Part shown: one piece after another, positions 54,192 through 64,000 of the stretch
Position numbering within the stretch: position 1 is the first letter of the stretch
How the letters are laid out: every line of letters begins with the position of its first letter
Assembly: GCA_030680855.1 (NCBI GenBank)
Contig: JAUXUN010000058.1
Location: 1-64,000, forward strand
Reading direction: 5' to 3'
Length of the DNA stretch: 64,000 bases
From: Aestuariivirga sp.
Lineage (GTDB): Bacteria; Pseudomonadota; Alphaproteobacteria; Rhizobiales; Aestuariivirgaceae
Position numbers and translations under genes: made by a program
Notes under the pieces: model-generated
Told to the model about the DNA's origin: nothing
Seen by the model: only the letters and a program-made list of their open reading frames with translations
Database searches by the model: none

Positions 54192-55442
54192 TCAGCCTTG
54201 CTTTGGCTTGATCAGGACGTGCTTCTTCTTCCCCATCGATAATTTTATCACGCCTTCGCTGTTGAGGCTCGCGGCTGTGAGCTGCATTTTCTCATCGCTG
54301 ACCGCCACGTCATTCACGCGAATGGCTCCACCCTGGATGGAGCGGCGCGCCTCGCCATTTGACGATGCAAATCCCGCCAGCACCGCCGCCTGTAAAACCC
54401 CAACCCCCGCCGACAAATCAAGTTCAAGCGTGGGCAGGCCCGCAGCGCTCTCGCCTTCTTCAAAGGTTTTGCGCGCCGTCTCGGATGCGTCTTCGGCAGC
54501 TTTTTGTCCGTGCAGCATGGCTGTGGCCTTGTCGGCCAGCATCTTTTTTGCAATGTTGATTTCCGAACCGCCGAGGGCTTCCAGTTTAGCGATCTCGGCC
54601 AGGGGAAGGGCGGTGAAAAGCTTGAGGAAGCGCCCGACATCGGCGTCTTCCGTATTGCGCCAGAACTGCCAGTAGCCGTACGGCGACAGCATGTCCGCGT
54701 TGAGCCACACGGCGCCGCTCGAGGTCTTCCCCATCTTCGCGCCCGAAGCCAGCGTGATCAGCGGCGTGGTCAACGCAAAAAGTTGATGCGTGCCCATGCG
54801 TCGGCCAAGATCAATGCCATTGATGATGTTGCCCCATTGGTCCGAGCCGCCCATCTGCAAATTGCAGCCATAGCGCCGCGCCAGTTCCGCAAAGTCATAG
54901 GCCTGCAGAACCATATAGTTGAACTCGATGAACGAGAGCTCGTGTTCGCGTTCCAGGCGGAGCTTGACCGAATCCATAGCAAGCATGCGGTTGACTGAAA
55001 AGTGCCGGCCAACGTCGCGCAGCATGTCGAGATAGTTCAGTTTGGTGAGCCATTCCGCGTTGTCGATCATCAGGGCATCTCTAGGCCCGGAGCCAAAGCG
55101 CAGGAACTTGGCGAAAACCTGCTGGATGCCGCGCTTGTTGTCTTCGATATCTTCAAGGGTGAGCAATTTGCGGCTTTCATCGCGCCCCGAAGGGTCGCCA
55201 ACCCGCGTCGTGCCGCCGCCCATCAGGGCAATGGATTTTTGCCCAAGTTCCTGGGCCCAGTGCAGTAGCATGATTTGCACCAGCGAGCCGACGTGGAGGG
55301 ACTTTGCCGTGCAGTCAAAACCGATATAAGCTGTGACATCACCCTTGGCCGCAAGTGCATCAAGGCCAGTGGCATCGGAACATTGATGGATGTAGCCCCG
55401 GGTTGAAAGGGTGTTAAGAAAGTCGGATTTATATGTGCTCAT
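54192..55442 (-). CDS. tyrS: Tyrosyl-tRNA synthetase
   Basis: TyrRS charges tRNA-Tyr. The 416 aa class I enzyme has [20 protein letters not shown] containing the HIGH-like motif, GDPSGRDE, the tyrosine-binding [20 protein letters not shown], the KMSKS-type loop KMGKTSSG and a C-terminal S4 RNA-binding domain (about 350-416). This is the TyrRS-F type found in many bacteria. It starts only 30 bases from the divergent anmK, so the two share a compact promoter region. Confidence 0.97.
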   Translation of the reverse strand: MSTYKSDFLNTLSTRGYIHQCSDATGLDALAAKGDVTAYIGFDCTAKSLHVGSLVQIMLLHWAQELGQKSIALMGGGTTRVGDPSGRDESRKLLTLEDIEDNKRGIQQVFAKFLRFGSGPRDALMIDNAEWLTKLNYLDMLRDVGRHFSVNRMLAMDSVKLRLEREHELSFIEFNYMVLQAYDFAELARRYGCNLQMGGSDQWGNIINGIDLGRRMGTHQLFALTTPLITLASGAKMGKTSSGAVWLNADMLSPYGYWQFWRNTEDADVGRFLKLFTALPLAEIAKLEALGGSEINIAKKMLADKATAMLHGQKAAEDASETARKTFEEGESAAGLPTLELDLSAGVGVLQAAVLAGFASSNGEARRSIQGGAIRVNDVAVSDEKMQLTAASLNSEGVIKLSMGKKKHVLIKPKQG

Positions 55443-55472
55443 AATGGGCTGCTCATAGCATGGGATAAACCA

Positions 55473-56564
55473 GTGTCAAAACTCACAACCGCAATAGGGC
55501 TCATGTCCGGCACCTCGCTAGACGGCATTGATGTGGCCCTCATTTGCACCGATGGTGAAAACACGGTTGAGCGCGGGCCCTCCCAAACCTATCCCTATTC
55601 CGAGGTCCAGCGCGGTTTGTTGCAGGCAGCCCTGAAGGACGCCAAAGGGCTTGAACGCCGCGATGAACGGCCCTTCGGCCTCGCCAAGGCGGAAGCCGCA
55701 CTCACCGATTGGCACCTGCAAGCCGTGGAGAGTTTTCTGAAAACCAACCCGGCCACCATCGATGTTATCGGCTTCCACGGCCAGACGGTCATTCACCGTC
55801 CGGAAATCAGGCTCACGGTTCAGTTGGGCGATGGCAGCGCCTTGGCCAAAAAATTGGGCGTGCCGGTTGTCTATGATATCCGCGCGGCAGATGTGGCCAC
55901 CGGCGGGCAGGGCGCACCGTTCGTTCCCGTCTATCATCGCGCCCTTGCTGCATCGGTGCCAGAACGCCCGGTGGTTTTCGTGAACATAGGCGGCGTTTCC
56001 AACATCACTTGGATCGGGTCGCAAGGCGACATGATCGCCTTTGACACAGGCCCCGGAAATGCATTGATTGATGACTGGGCCCTGAAACACACAGGCATCG
56101 CCCGCGATAATAATGGCGCCCTGGCCGCTGGCGGCACCGCCAATGAATCCATTGTTCAAAAATTCCTGGCCCTTCCATTCTTCGGCGTGGCCCCGCCCAA
56201 ATCCCTTGATCGCAACAGCTTTGCCGCGATCAGCTTGGATGGCTTGAGTCCCAAGGATGGTGCCGCAACCCTGGTGGAAGTCACCGCGCGCGCCATTGCC
56301 AAGGCCGTGAGCTGGTTGCCGGAAACGCCGAGGGCCTGGATCATTTGTGGTGGTGGCCGGCACAATCCCGTCATCATGAAGGCCCTGCGAAACAGGCTGC
56401 CCAATGTCCAGCCCGCCGAGGCCTATGGTTTCAATGGTGACTCAGTGGAAGCTGAAGCCTGGGCTTATATGGCCGTGCGCAGCCTGAACAAACTGCCGCT
56501 CAGTTTCCCGATGACCACGAAGGTCAGCGAACCGATGACCGGCGGAGTCTTAGCTCTCCCGTGA
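55473..56564 (+). CDS. anmK: Anhydro-N-acetylmuramic acid kinase
   Basis: AnmK phosphorylates and opens 1,6-anhydro-MurNAc released from turned-over peptidoglycan, giving MurNAc-6-phosphate for recycling. The 363 aa protein has the ASKHA-fold ATP motif [16 protein letters not shown] at its start, [23 protein letters not shown], and the C-terminal [16 protein letters not shown]. Start is a GTG at 55473 with GGGA upstream. The 3' end overlaps the convergent hydrolase gene by 15 bases. The presence of lytic and recycling genes (amidase, M23, L,D-transpeptidases) in this window fits active wall turnover. Confidence 0.96.
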   Translation: MSKLTTAIGLMSGTSLDGIDVALICTDGENTVERGPSQTYPYSEVQRGLLQAALKDAKGLERRDERPFGLAKAEAALTDWHLQAVESFLKTNPATIDVIGFHGQTVIHRPEIRLTVQLGDGSALAKKLGVPVVYDIRAADVATGGQGAPFVPVYHRALAASVPERPVVFVNIGGVSNITWIGSQGDMIAFDTGPGNALIDDWALKHTGIARDNNGALAAGGTANESIVQKFLALPFFGVAPPKSLDRNSFAAISLDGLSPKDGAATLVEVTARAIAKAVSWLPETPRAWIICGGGRHNPVIMKALRNRLPNVQPAEAYGFNGDSVEAEAWAYMAVRSLNKLPLSFPMTTKVSEPMTGGVLALP

Positions 56565-57197
56565 CAGGCGCTTGTCCAGATAGGTCGAGCAGATTTTGGT
56601 GAGCTCGTCGGTCTTGCCTTCGAAGAAGTGATTGGCGCCAGCAACAACCTTGTGTTCGATGATGATGCCCTTCTGGGTCTTCAGCTTTGAAACAAGGCTG
56701 TGCACTGACTCAGGGCTTGCCACCACGTCCTTTTCGCCGTTAACAAACAGGCCCGAAGCTGGGCAGGGCGCGAGGAACGAAAAGTCATAATGCTTGGCGA
56801 GCGGCGCTATGGAGATAAAGCCGCCGATTTCCGGCCGCCGCATCAGAAGCTGCATGGAAATCCAGGCTCCAAATGAAACTCCGGCGATCCAGCAGATCTT
56901 GGCCTCCCGGTTGAAGGATTGCAGCCAATCCAGGGCTGACGCCGCATCCGAAAGTTCGCCCGCACCATTCTCGAAAAGCCCCTGGCTGCGGCCTACACCC
57001 CTGAAATTAAAGCGTAAAACCGAGAATCCACGGCTTACGAAGGTCTGGTAAAGCGAATGTACGATGGGGTTGTTCATGGTGCCGCCGAAGGCGGGGTGTG
57101 GATGCAGAAGGATCGCGATGGGCGAACCCGATGGCTTGGCGTGGTGGTAACGTGCTTCAATGCGGCCAGCCGGGCCGTTAAATATGACTTCAGGCAT
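56550..57197 (-). CDS. Alpha/beta hydrolase
   Basis: This 215 aa alpha/beta hydrolase of the COG2945 type has an HPHPAFGGTMNN oxyanion segment, the nucleophile elbow GVSFGAW (serine near residue 108), an acid region around VNGEKDVVAS, and the catalytic histidine in GANHFFEGK. No signal peptide is present, so it is cytoplasmic. The substrate is unknown; related proteins are annotated as esterases or dienelactone hydrolase-like. It is divergent from iscR by about 210 bases and convergent with anmK. Confidence 0.88.
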   Translation of the reverse strand: MPEVIFNGPAGRIEARYHHAKPSGSPIAILLHPHPAFGGTMNNPIVHSLYQTFVSRGFSVLRFNFRGVGRSQGLFENGAGELSDAASALDWLQSFNREAKICWIAGVSFGAWISMQLLMRRPEIGGFISIAPLAKHYDFSFLAPCPASGLFVNGEKDVVASPESVHSLVSKLKTQKGIIIEHKVVAGANHFFEGKTDELTKICSTYLDKRLSRES

Positions 57198-57261
57198 CCC
57201 TTGGGGTCCGTTTCACTGTTCTCGCCCGTTTGATTTCTTCCACTGAACCACCTTCTAATAG

Positions 57262-57290
57262 TTGACTCCGGAAGTCGGGCTTTCTATATT
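57262..57290 (+). promoter_or_regulatory. Promoter of the iscR-suf operon
   Basis: TTGACT (57262-57267) and TATATT (57285-57290) are separated by 17 bases, a near-consensus sigma-70 promoter and the best in the window. Transcription should start near 57297, giving a leader of about 113 bases before iscR. Confidence 0.7.
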
Positions 57291-57295
57291 TCTTC

Positions 57296-57312
57296 TTTAG
57301 AATGGTTCAAGA
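57296..57312. promoter_or_regulatory. Irr/ICE-like or Rrf2-type operator over the suf transcription start
   Basis: TTTAGAA-TGG-TTCAAGA resembles the iron control element recognised by Irr in Rhizobiales (about TTTAGAA, three bases, TTCTAAA; from memory), with five of seven matches in the right half. It covers the predicted start of transcription, where a repressor would block RNA polymerase. An IscR site is the alternative reading. Confidence 0.45.
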
Positions 57313-57409
57313 AAGCGGTTGCTTCCCGGACCCGGTCAGTTGCAAGGGCTTTAGCACGGCACCGGGGGCAAAAAGCAAGCTTTTCGTGCATTGGACAGAG
57401 GAAAAGCAG

Positions 57410-57877
57410 ATGAAAATGAGCACCAAAGGCCGTTATGCCGTCATGGCCATGATCGACATCGGCCAGCGTTCGGGGGGCAACCCTGTTTCCCTGTCGGAAA
57501 TTGCCGAGCGCCAGGACATCAGCCAGGAATACCTCGAACAGCTCTTCAGCAAGCTGCGCCGCGACAAACTCGTGGAAAGCGCCAGAGGCCCGGGCGGCGG
57601 CTATAAGCTGGCCCGCGATGCGTCAGAGATTGCCGTGGCCGACATTATTCTGGCCGTTGATGAGGAATTGCGCTTCACCCGCTGTTCGGGGGATGCGGTC
57701 GATGGCTGCGTGCGGGGCGAACAATGTTCCGCCCATGATCTCTGGTCGTCGCTCGGGCGCCAGATGATGTATTTCCTCGGCTCCATCACCCTTGAGGATG
57801 TCGTTGAGAAACGCAACCTCGCCCTCTCCGCCACCATCAAGCAGGCGAAGGACCGTTATGTGAGGCAAGAGGCGTGA
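57410..57877 (+). CDS. iscR: Rrf2 family Fe-S regulator IscR
   Basis: This 155 aa winged-helix regulator opens MKMSTKGRYAVMAMIDIGQR and has YLEQLFSKLRRDKLVESARG as DNA-reading helix and GPGGGYKLARDASEIAVADI as wing, as in E. coli IscR. Cluster ligands are conserved in RCSGDAVDGCVRGEQCSAHDLW: three cysteines and the histidine, but the first two cysteines are seven residues apart rather than five. It senses cell Fe-S status and represses its own operon when loaded. AGGA seven bases before the ATG at 57410 decides the start. Its TGA overlaps the GTG start of the next gene. Confidence 0.92.
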   Translation: MKMSTKGRYAVMAMIDIGQRSGGNPVSLSEIAERQDISQEYLEQLFSKLRRDKLVESARGPGGGYKLARDASEIAVADIILAVDEELRFTRCSGDAVDGCVRGEQCSAHDLWSSLGRQMMYFLGSITLEDVVEKRNLALSATIKQAKDRYVRQEA

Positions 57878-58959
57878 GAACCTACCTCGACCATAACGCC
57901 ACCAGCCCTTTGCGGCCCGCCGTAAAGGAAGCCATGCGCGCGGCTATGGATGTGGAAGGCAACGCCTCCTCGGTGCATCGTGAAGGCCGCTTGGCGCGCA
58001 AGCTTTTGGACAATTCGCGCGAAATTATCGCCCGCGAGATCGGCGTTATTGCCCCGATGATTTCATTCACCTCCGGCGTCTCAGAAGCCAACAACCTGGC
58101 CATCAAGAGTGCGCCTGTAGAGCGCCTGCTGATTTCAGCCATTGAACACCCGGCGGTTATCGAAGCTGCCAAGGCCGCGAGCATGCCAGCCGAGTTCATT
58201 CCCGCGACACCGCAAGGCATTGTCGATCTCGAAGCCCTGGCGAAATTGCTTGAAGGTCCGAAAGCCTTGGTCAGCGTCATGCTCGCCAACAATGAAACCG
58301 GCGTGATCCAGCCGCTGCGTGAAATCGTGGCCCTTGCCCAGGCGCACGGCGCGTTGGTGCACACCGATGCGGTCCAGGCATTGGGAAAGATACCCGCAAA
58401 TTTTGGTCTGCTCGGCGTGGATATGATGACCATTGCCGCTCATAAGATCGGTGGCCCAACCGGCATTGGCGCGCTTGTCGTGCGTGATGGTTTGCCATTG
58501 GAACCGCTGGTTCATGGCGGCGGCCAGGAACTGCGCCGTAGGGCTGGCACTGAAAATCTTGTCGGCATTGCCGGCTTTGCCGCCGTTGCCAAGGAAAGCC
58601 AACTGAACGTCAAGGCCCTGCAGGCTCAGCTTGAAGAAGCGCTATCGGATGCGGTGATTTTTGGTGGCGATGCCCCAAGACTTCCCAACACGACTTATTT
58701 TTCTCAGTCGGGCATGTCAGCCGAAACCCTGCTGATGAATTTCGATCTTGAAGGCATTGCCGTTTCATCGGGTTCTGCCTGCTCCTCCGGCAAGGTGACC
58801 AAGTCCCATGTGCTCACCGCCATGGGCGTGGGCCCGGATATTTCAAAAGCCGCCATTCGCGTCAGCCTCGGCTGGAACACGACACAGGAACACGTCGAAC
58901 ACTTCATCGCCGTCTGGCGCCGCCTTCTGGCGCGCCACAGGGCCAAAGTAGCAGCATAA
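57874..58959 (+). CDS. Cysteine desulfurase, IscS/NifS type
   Basis: This 361 aa class I (group I) PLP-dependent cysteine desulfurase makes persulfide sulfur for clusters. It has YLDHNATSPLRPAV, the PLP lysine in TIAAHKIGGPTGIGAL, the histidine VHTDAVQALGK and the catalytic loop VSSGSACSSGKV, whose cysteine lies on a longer loop than in SufS. It is shorter than E. coli IscS (404 aa), lacking the IscU-binding C-terminus, as in the Rhizobiales sufS2/nifS-like copies. GTG start; overlaps iscR by four bases and precedes sufB by three. Confidence 0.93.
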   Translation: MRTYLDHNATSPLRPAVKEAMRAAMDVEGNASSVHREGRLARKLLDNSREIIAREIGVIAPMISFTSGVSEANNLAIKSAPVERLLISAIEHPAVIEAAKAASMPAEFIPATPQGIVDLEALAKLLEGPKALVSVMLANNETGVIQPLREIVALAQAHGALVHTDAVQALGKIPANFGLLGVDMMTIAAHKIGGPTGIGALVVRDGLPLEPLVHGGGQELRRRAGTENLVGIAGFAAVAKESQLNVKALQAQLEEALSDAVIFGGDAPRLPNTTYFSQSGMSAETLLMNFDLEGIAVSSGSACSSGKVTKSHVLTAMGVGPDISKAAIRVSLGWNTTQEHVEHFIAVWRRLLARHRAKVAA

Positions 58960-58962
58960 ATT

Positions 58963-60477
<1,515 letters not shown>

Positions 60478-60493
60478 TCACTTTTTCACTTAA

Positions 60494-60620
60494 CCTTCTC
60501 CCCTCGTGGAAGAAGGTGGACACCGCGAAGCGGTGGACGGAAGAGGGGGCCTTGGATGGGCAGACCCCTCTCCCGACTTCGCTGCGCTCAGTCACCCTCT
60601 CCCACAAGGGGAGAGGGAAG
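60494..60620. repeat. Palindromic repeat, family B copy 1, between sufB and sufC
   Basis: A long imperfect inverted repeat runs from CCTTCTCCCCTCGTGG at one end to CCACAAGGGGAGAGGG at the other, with an inner AAGAGGGGG..CCCCTCTCCC pair and a small ACCGCGAAGCGGT hairpin. It shares the wording CTTCTCCC, GCGAAGCG and GATGAGGGG-like blocks with the copy at 62613-62751. In the transcript it would fold into a stable stem that may slow RNA decay or cause partial termination. Confidence 0.75.
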
Positions 60621-60644
60621 AAAACAAATTAACAAGAGAAAAAA

Positions 60645-61400
60645 ATGCTCGAAATCAAAAATCTCCACGTCAAGCTCGCCGATGAGGATCGCGTCATCCT
60701 CAATGGCCTCACGCTGTCGGTCAAAGCCGGCGAAGTCCATGCCATCATGGGGCCGAACGGCTCCGGAAAATCAACGCTCTCCTATGTGCTGTCGGGCCGC
60801 GAAGGCTATGAAGTTACCGAAGGTTCTGTCACCTACAAGGGCGAAGACCTGCTTGCCATGACGCCGTCGGACCGTGCGGCCAGGGGCGTATTCCTCGCCT
60901 TCCAGTACCCAATCGAAATTCCCGGCGTTGCCACCATGCAGTTCCTGAAAGTAGCACTGAACTCCCAGCGCAAGGCGCGCGGCGAAAAGGAAATGACGAC
61001 GCCTGATTTCATGCGCCTGGTGAAGGAACGCGCGGCGAAACTGAACATCGGCCCGGAAATGCTGAAGCGCCCGGTCAATGTCGGCTTCTCCGGCGGCGAA
61101 AAGAAGCGCGCCGAAATCCTGCAGATGGCCGTGCTCGAGCCCGCCCTCTGCGTGCTCGATGAAACCGACTCCGGCCTCGACATCGACGCGATGCGCGTGG
61201 TGGCAGATGGCGTCAATAGTCTGCGTTCGCCCGACCGTGCCATGATCGTCATCACCCATTACCAGCGCCTGCTTGATTACATCGTGCCGGACCACGTCCA
61301 TGTCCTGTCCAGGGGCCGCATTGTGAAATCCGGCGGCAAGTCGCTGGCGCTTGAACTTGAGGCCAAGGGCTATGCCGAATTTGAAAGCGAGGCGGCGTGA
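60645..61400 (+). CDS. sufC: Fe-S cluster assembly ATPase SufC
   Basis: SufC is the ABC-type ATPase that drives conformational change in SufBC2D. The 251 aa protein has Walker A MGPNGSGKSTLSYVLSGREG near residue 35, Q-loop AFQYPIEIPGV, signature GFSGGEKKRAEILQM, Walker B LCVLDETDSGLDID and switch histidine VITHYQRLLDYI; the long Q-loop insertion after AFQYPIEIPG is diagnostic of SufC. Its stop overlaps the GTG of sufD (GTGA). The ribosome binding site is weak (AAGAG). Confidence 0.97.
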   Translation: MLEIKNLHVKLADEDRVILNGLTLSVKAGEVHAIMGPNGSGKSTLSYVLSGREGYEVTEGSVTYKGEDLLAMTPSDRAARGVFLAFQYPIEIPGVATMQFLKVALNSQRKARGEKEMTTPDFMRLVKERAAKLNIGPEMLKRPVNVGFSGGEKKRAEILQMAVLEPALCVLDETDSGLDIDAMRVVADGVNSLRSPDRAMIVITHYQRLLDYIVPDHVHVLSRGRIVKSGGKSLALELEAKGYAEFESEAA

Positions 61401-62593
61401 ACGTGGTTGTCCAAAAAACTGTGGCCGAACTGAATTATGGCCTGTCGCTGCCCCATCGCAAGATGGAGGACTGGCGCTGGACTGACTTGCGCCAACTCGT
61501 TGATAAGCCCTATCCGCCACGCCAGACCGTTGTTGCAGCGCCCAAGGATGTTGAACGCCTGCTGAAGTCATCCCCCTTTGCCAAAGTCGCCGGATCGCGC
61601 TTGGTCTTCGTCAACGGACATCTTTCTTTAGAGAATTCGGAAACCGGCTTGGTTCAGCAGTCGAAAGGAAAGATTTTGGGCGTTGCAACTCAAATCAGCA
61701 CTGATGAACCTGTCATCACCATGAATGCCGCCTTTGCCACCGATGGCGCGCGCCTGAAAATTTCCGGCACTACCGACACGCCGATTGAACTGCTCTTCCT
61801 CGCCACGAATGCCGATGCGCGCACCATTGCCACCCGCAATGTGATTGAAATCGAGAAGGGAGCCGCCGCCACCCTGATCGAAACCCATCTCGGCGAAGGC
61901 ACTTATCTCAGCAATTCCGTCACGGAAATCCGGGTGGGCGAAGGCGCAAGGCTTGACCGCATCAAGGTCGAGCTTGAAGCCGCCGATGCCATCCACCTCG
62001 CCCATACTCATACAACCCTCGGCAAGAATACCGTGTTCAATGATTTCACCTTGACTTCCGGCGCCAAAACCAACCGCCAGAACGGCACTGTGGAATTCAA
62101 AGGGCAGGGGACGGAAGCCAGGGTCTCCGGCGCCTATATGCTGGGCGGCAAACAGCACGCCGATACGCGCCTGTTGATTGATCACCAGGTGCCCCACTGC
62201 ACCAGCCGCGAGATCTTCAAATGTGTGATGGATGATAACGCGCGGGGAATTTTCCAGGGCAAGGTCATCGTCCAGAGGGACGCGCAGAAAACCGATGGCA
62301 AGCAATCCAGCCACGCGCTCCTGCTGTCGGAAACAGCCGAATTCGATGCCAAGCCTGAGCTTGAAATCTTCGCCGATGACGTGGTCTGCGGCCATGGCGC
62401 GACCTCGGGCGACCTCAATCACGATCATCTCTTCTACCTCATGTCGCGCGGCATCCCGCCCGCCGAAGCCAAGTCGCTGCTCATCGCCACCTTTGTGGGC
62501 GAAGCCTTCGATCTCATCGCCCATGAGGGCATCAAGGAAGCGCTGGTGAAATTCTCCAACAAATGGCTGAGCCAGCATCGGAGGGCAAGTTGA
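61397..62593 (+). CDS. sufD: Fe-S cluster assembly protein SufD
   Basis: SufD is the SufB paralogue forming the scaffold complex and needed for iron acquisition. The 398 aa protein has an N-terminal helical part with LSLPHRKMEDWRWTDLRQLV, the shared beta-helix, and the conserved SufD signature CTSREIFKCVMDDNARGIFQ, then CGHGATSGDLNHDHLFYLMS with the conserved histidine (H360-type). GTG start overlapping sufC. A repeat element follows before sufS. Confidence 0.96.
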   Translation: MNVVVQKTVAELNYGLSLPHRKMEDWRWTDLRQLVDKPYPPRQTVVAAPKDVERLLKSSPFAKVAGSRLVFVNGHLSLENSETGLVQQSKGKILGVATQISTDEPVITMNAAFATDGARLKISGTTDTPIELLFLATNADARTIATRNVIEIEKGAAATLIETHLGEGTYLSNSVTEIRVGEGARLDRIKVELEAADAIHLAHTHTTLGKNTVFNDFTLTSGAKTNRQNGTVEFKGQGTEARVSGAYMLGGKQHADTRLLIDHQVPHCTSREIFKCVMDDNARGIFQGKVIVQRDAQKTDGKQSSHALLLSETAEFDAKPELEIFADDVVCGHGATSGDLNHDHLFYLMSRGIPPAEAKSLLIATFVGEAFDLIAHEGIKEALVKFSNKWLSQHRRAS

Positions 62594-62612
62594 GATACGC
62601 CCCAGTGCACTT

Positions 62613-62751
62613 CCTTCTCCCCTTGAGGGAGAATGTGGATCGCGAAGCGAAACGGATGAGGGGGATGGTTGATCTGGATGCGGAGCTTGAATTTGGCTGC
62701 CCCCTCATCCGTCAGCCTTCGGCTGCCACCTTCTCCCTCGAGGGGAGAAGG
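62613..62751. repeat. Palindromic repeat, family B copy 2, between sufD and sufS
   Basis: An imperfect inverted repeat runs from CCTTCTCCCCTTGAGGGAGA to CTTCTCCCTCGAGGGGAGAAGG, with inner CGGATGAGGGG..CCCCTCATCCG arms that pair perfectly over 11 bases and a small CAGCCTTCGGCTG hairpin. Its last bases GGGGAGAAGG (62742-62751) are the only ribosome binding site for sufS. Confidence 0.8.
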
Positions 62752-62753
62752 CA

Positions 62754-63971
62754 GTGTTAGACGTTGAACAAATCCGCCGCGACTTTCCCATCCTCGCTCG
62801 AGAGGTTTATGGCAAGCCCCTGGTGTATCTCGACAATGCCGCCTCGGCGCAGAAGCCAAAGCCTGTGCTTGATGCCGTCATGAAGAGCTACACGGAGGAA
62901 TACGCCAACGTCCATCGCGGCCTGCATTTCCTTTCCAATGCCGCAACCCAGAGCTTCGAAGATGCCCGCGAGAGTGTGCGCCGCTTCCTCAATGCGCCCT
63001 CCAAGGATCAACTGGTCTTCACCCGCAACGCCACCGAAGCCATCAATCTCGTGGCCCAGAGTTTCGGCGGCCTGGTGATCAACGAGGGTGATGAGATCGT
63101 CCTCTCCATCCTTGAACATCACTCCAACATCGTGCCCTGGCATTTCCACCGCGAGCGCCGCGGCGCCGTCATCAAATGGGCCCCCATCGATGACGACGGC
63201 AATTTCCTCCTCGACGAGTTCGAAAAACTCCTGGGCCCGCGCACCAAGATCGTCGCCATCACCCAGATGTCGAACGCCCTCGGCACTATCGTTCCCATTA
63301 AGGAAGTGATCGAGCTCGCCCATGCCCGGGGCATCCCCGTGCTGGTCGATGGCAGCCAGGCCGCCGTTCACATGCCCGTTGATGTGCAGGCCCTCGATGC
63401 GGATTTCTATGTCTTTACCGGCCACAAGACCTATGGACCCACCGGCATCGGCATTCTCTATGGCAAGGCTGAACATCTTAACCGCATGCCGCCCTATCAG
63501 GGTGGCGGCGAGATGATCAATGAAGTCACCATGGAAGACATCACCTACAACAATCCGCCCCACCGCTTCGAGGCCGGAACCCCGGCCATCGTCCAGGCCA
63601 TCGGCCTCGGCGCGGCGCTGGATTACATGACAGGCATCGGCCTCGACAATATCGCCGCCCATGAGGCCGACCTCCGGGATTACGCCACCCAGCGCCTGTC
63701 CGAGATCAATTCGCTCCGCCTCTTTGGCCGCGCCAGGAACAAGGGCGCCATCCTCTCCTTCAACATGAACGGGGCCCACGCCCATGACGTGGCAACCGTC
63801 ATTGACCGGGCAGGGGTGGCGGTCCGGGCCGGCACCCATTGCACCCAGCCCCTGTTGCAGCGTTTTGGCGTCACCGCCACTTGCCGCGCCTCATTTGCCA
63901 TGTACAACACCCGCGAGGAAGTTGATAAATTGGCCGAAGCTCTTATCTCTGCACAAAGGATATTCCTGTGA
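62754..63971 (+). CDS. sufS: Cysteine desulfurase SufS
   Basis: SufS is a class II cysteine desulfurase giving sulfur to SUF through a SufE/SufU-type partner. The 405 aa protein has YLDNAASAQKPKPVLD, the histidine ISILEHHSNIVPWHF, the PLP lysine in FTGHKTYGPTGIGIL, and the catalytic cysteine in RAGTHCTQPLL on the short, shielded loop of the class, which is why a partner is needed; no sufE lies in the window. GTG start (62754) with GGAG in the repeat six bases upstream. With the IscS-type gene at 57874 this operon has two desulfurases of different classes. Confidence 0.96.
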   Translation: MLDVEQIRRDFPILAREVYGKPLVYLDNAASAQKPKPVLDAVMKSYTEEYANVHRGLHFLSNAATQSFEDARESVRRFLNAPSKDQLVFTRNATEAINLVAQSFGGLVINEGDEIVLSILEHHSNIVPWHFHRERRGAVIKWAPIDDDGNFLLDEFEKLLGPRTKIVAITQMSNALGTIVPIKEVIELAHARGIPVLVDGSQAAVHMPVDVQALDADFYVFTGHKTYGPTGIGILYGKAEHLNRMPPYQGGGEMINEVTMEDITYNNPPHRFEAGTPAIVQAIGLGAALDYMTGIGLDNIAAHEADLRDYATQRLSEINSLRLFGRARNKGAILSFNMNGAHAHDVATVIDRAGVAVRAGTHCTQPLLQRFGVTATCRASFAMYNTREEVDKLAEALISAQRIFL

Positions 63972-64000
63972 CAGACTTAACAACCGATAACGCCCCCAAC
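63968..64000 (+). CDS. Start of a further suf-operon gene, probably SufT (DUF59)
   Basis: A GTG overlapping the sufS stop (GTGA) opens the frame MTDLTTDNAPN, cut by the window end. In alphaproteobacterial suf operons the gene in this place is usually the DUF59-type maturation factor SufT, then sufA. Only 11 codons are visible, so the name rests on gene order. Confidence 0.5.
   Translation, partial: MTDLTTDNAPN

Overview
This is a gene-dense, roughly 60 % GC stretch of an alphaproteobacterial chromosome, most likely from the Hyphomicrobiales (Rhizobiales) or a close relative. The clues are a complex I NDUFA12-type accessory subunit, a DUF2155 protein beside an MlaD-like protein, a DUF6867-type membrane protein inside a liv operon, a class II B12-dependent ribonucleotide reductase, the order aat-accC-accB-aroQ-DsbA-M48-rne-amidase-PBP1A-prfB, and an IscR-headed suf operon. 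I see no rRNA, tRNA, CRISPR array, phage, insertion sequence or recognisable defence or toxin system. The window is mainly core genome.

Layout. 1-1772: end of ppx, convergent with rnd. 1874-10000 (minus): a probable operon livH-livM-livG-livF-DUF6867-livK, an internal terminator, a second livK, then purB joined to it by a four-base stop/start overlap. 10263-15217 (plus): padR plus an RND efflux pair, with two operators at the padR promoter. 15344-19104: aspartate aminotransferase, a small lipoprotein, a DadA-like oxidoreductase and an L,D-transpeptidase. 19183-23198: aspS, a periplasmic protein of unknown function and a second L,D-transpeptidase. 23200-24026: a mostly non-coding region with a 23-residue Lys/Ala peptide gene and strong palindromes. 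24027-29667 (minus): nrdJ with a possible NrdR/DnaA control region, and an MFS exporter. 29822-33394 (plus): DedA-PAP2-LssY fusion, NDUFA12, MlaD-like, DUF2155. 33391-41207 (minus): aat, accC, accB, aroQ, DsbA-like, M48 protease, rne. 41750-48748: amidase, a small ArsR-controlled PEP-mutase-family/NIPSNAP pair, PBP1A, and prfB with its programmed frameshift. 48757-50533 (minus): bactofilin and M23 peptidase. 50766-57197: AsmA/YhdP-like giant, tyrS, anmK, hydrolase. 57262-64000 (plus): iron-sulfur operon iscR, IscS-type desulfurase, sufB, sufC, sufD, sufS and the first codons of a probable sufT.

The genes group by function. Cell-wall building and remodelling is heavily represented: PBP1A, amidase, two L,D-transpeptidases, M23 with bactofilin, anmK, and an M48 protease and thiol oxidoreductase for envelope quality control. 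The others are branched-chain amino acid uptake, fatty acid and shikimate entry steps, translation factors, and Fe-S assembly.

The strongest non-gene signals are the prfB frameshift site, the duplicated operator at padR, a well-formed promoter with an Irr/ICE-like box over its start at the suf operon, and three families of palindromic intergenic repeats. One repeat family interrupts the suf operon twice and appears to supply the ribosome binding site of sufS. The most unusual item is the 23-residue histone-H1-tail-like peptide gene at 23328-23399 and the palindrome-rich DNA upstream of it. I do not find a clear new multi-gene system here.
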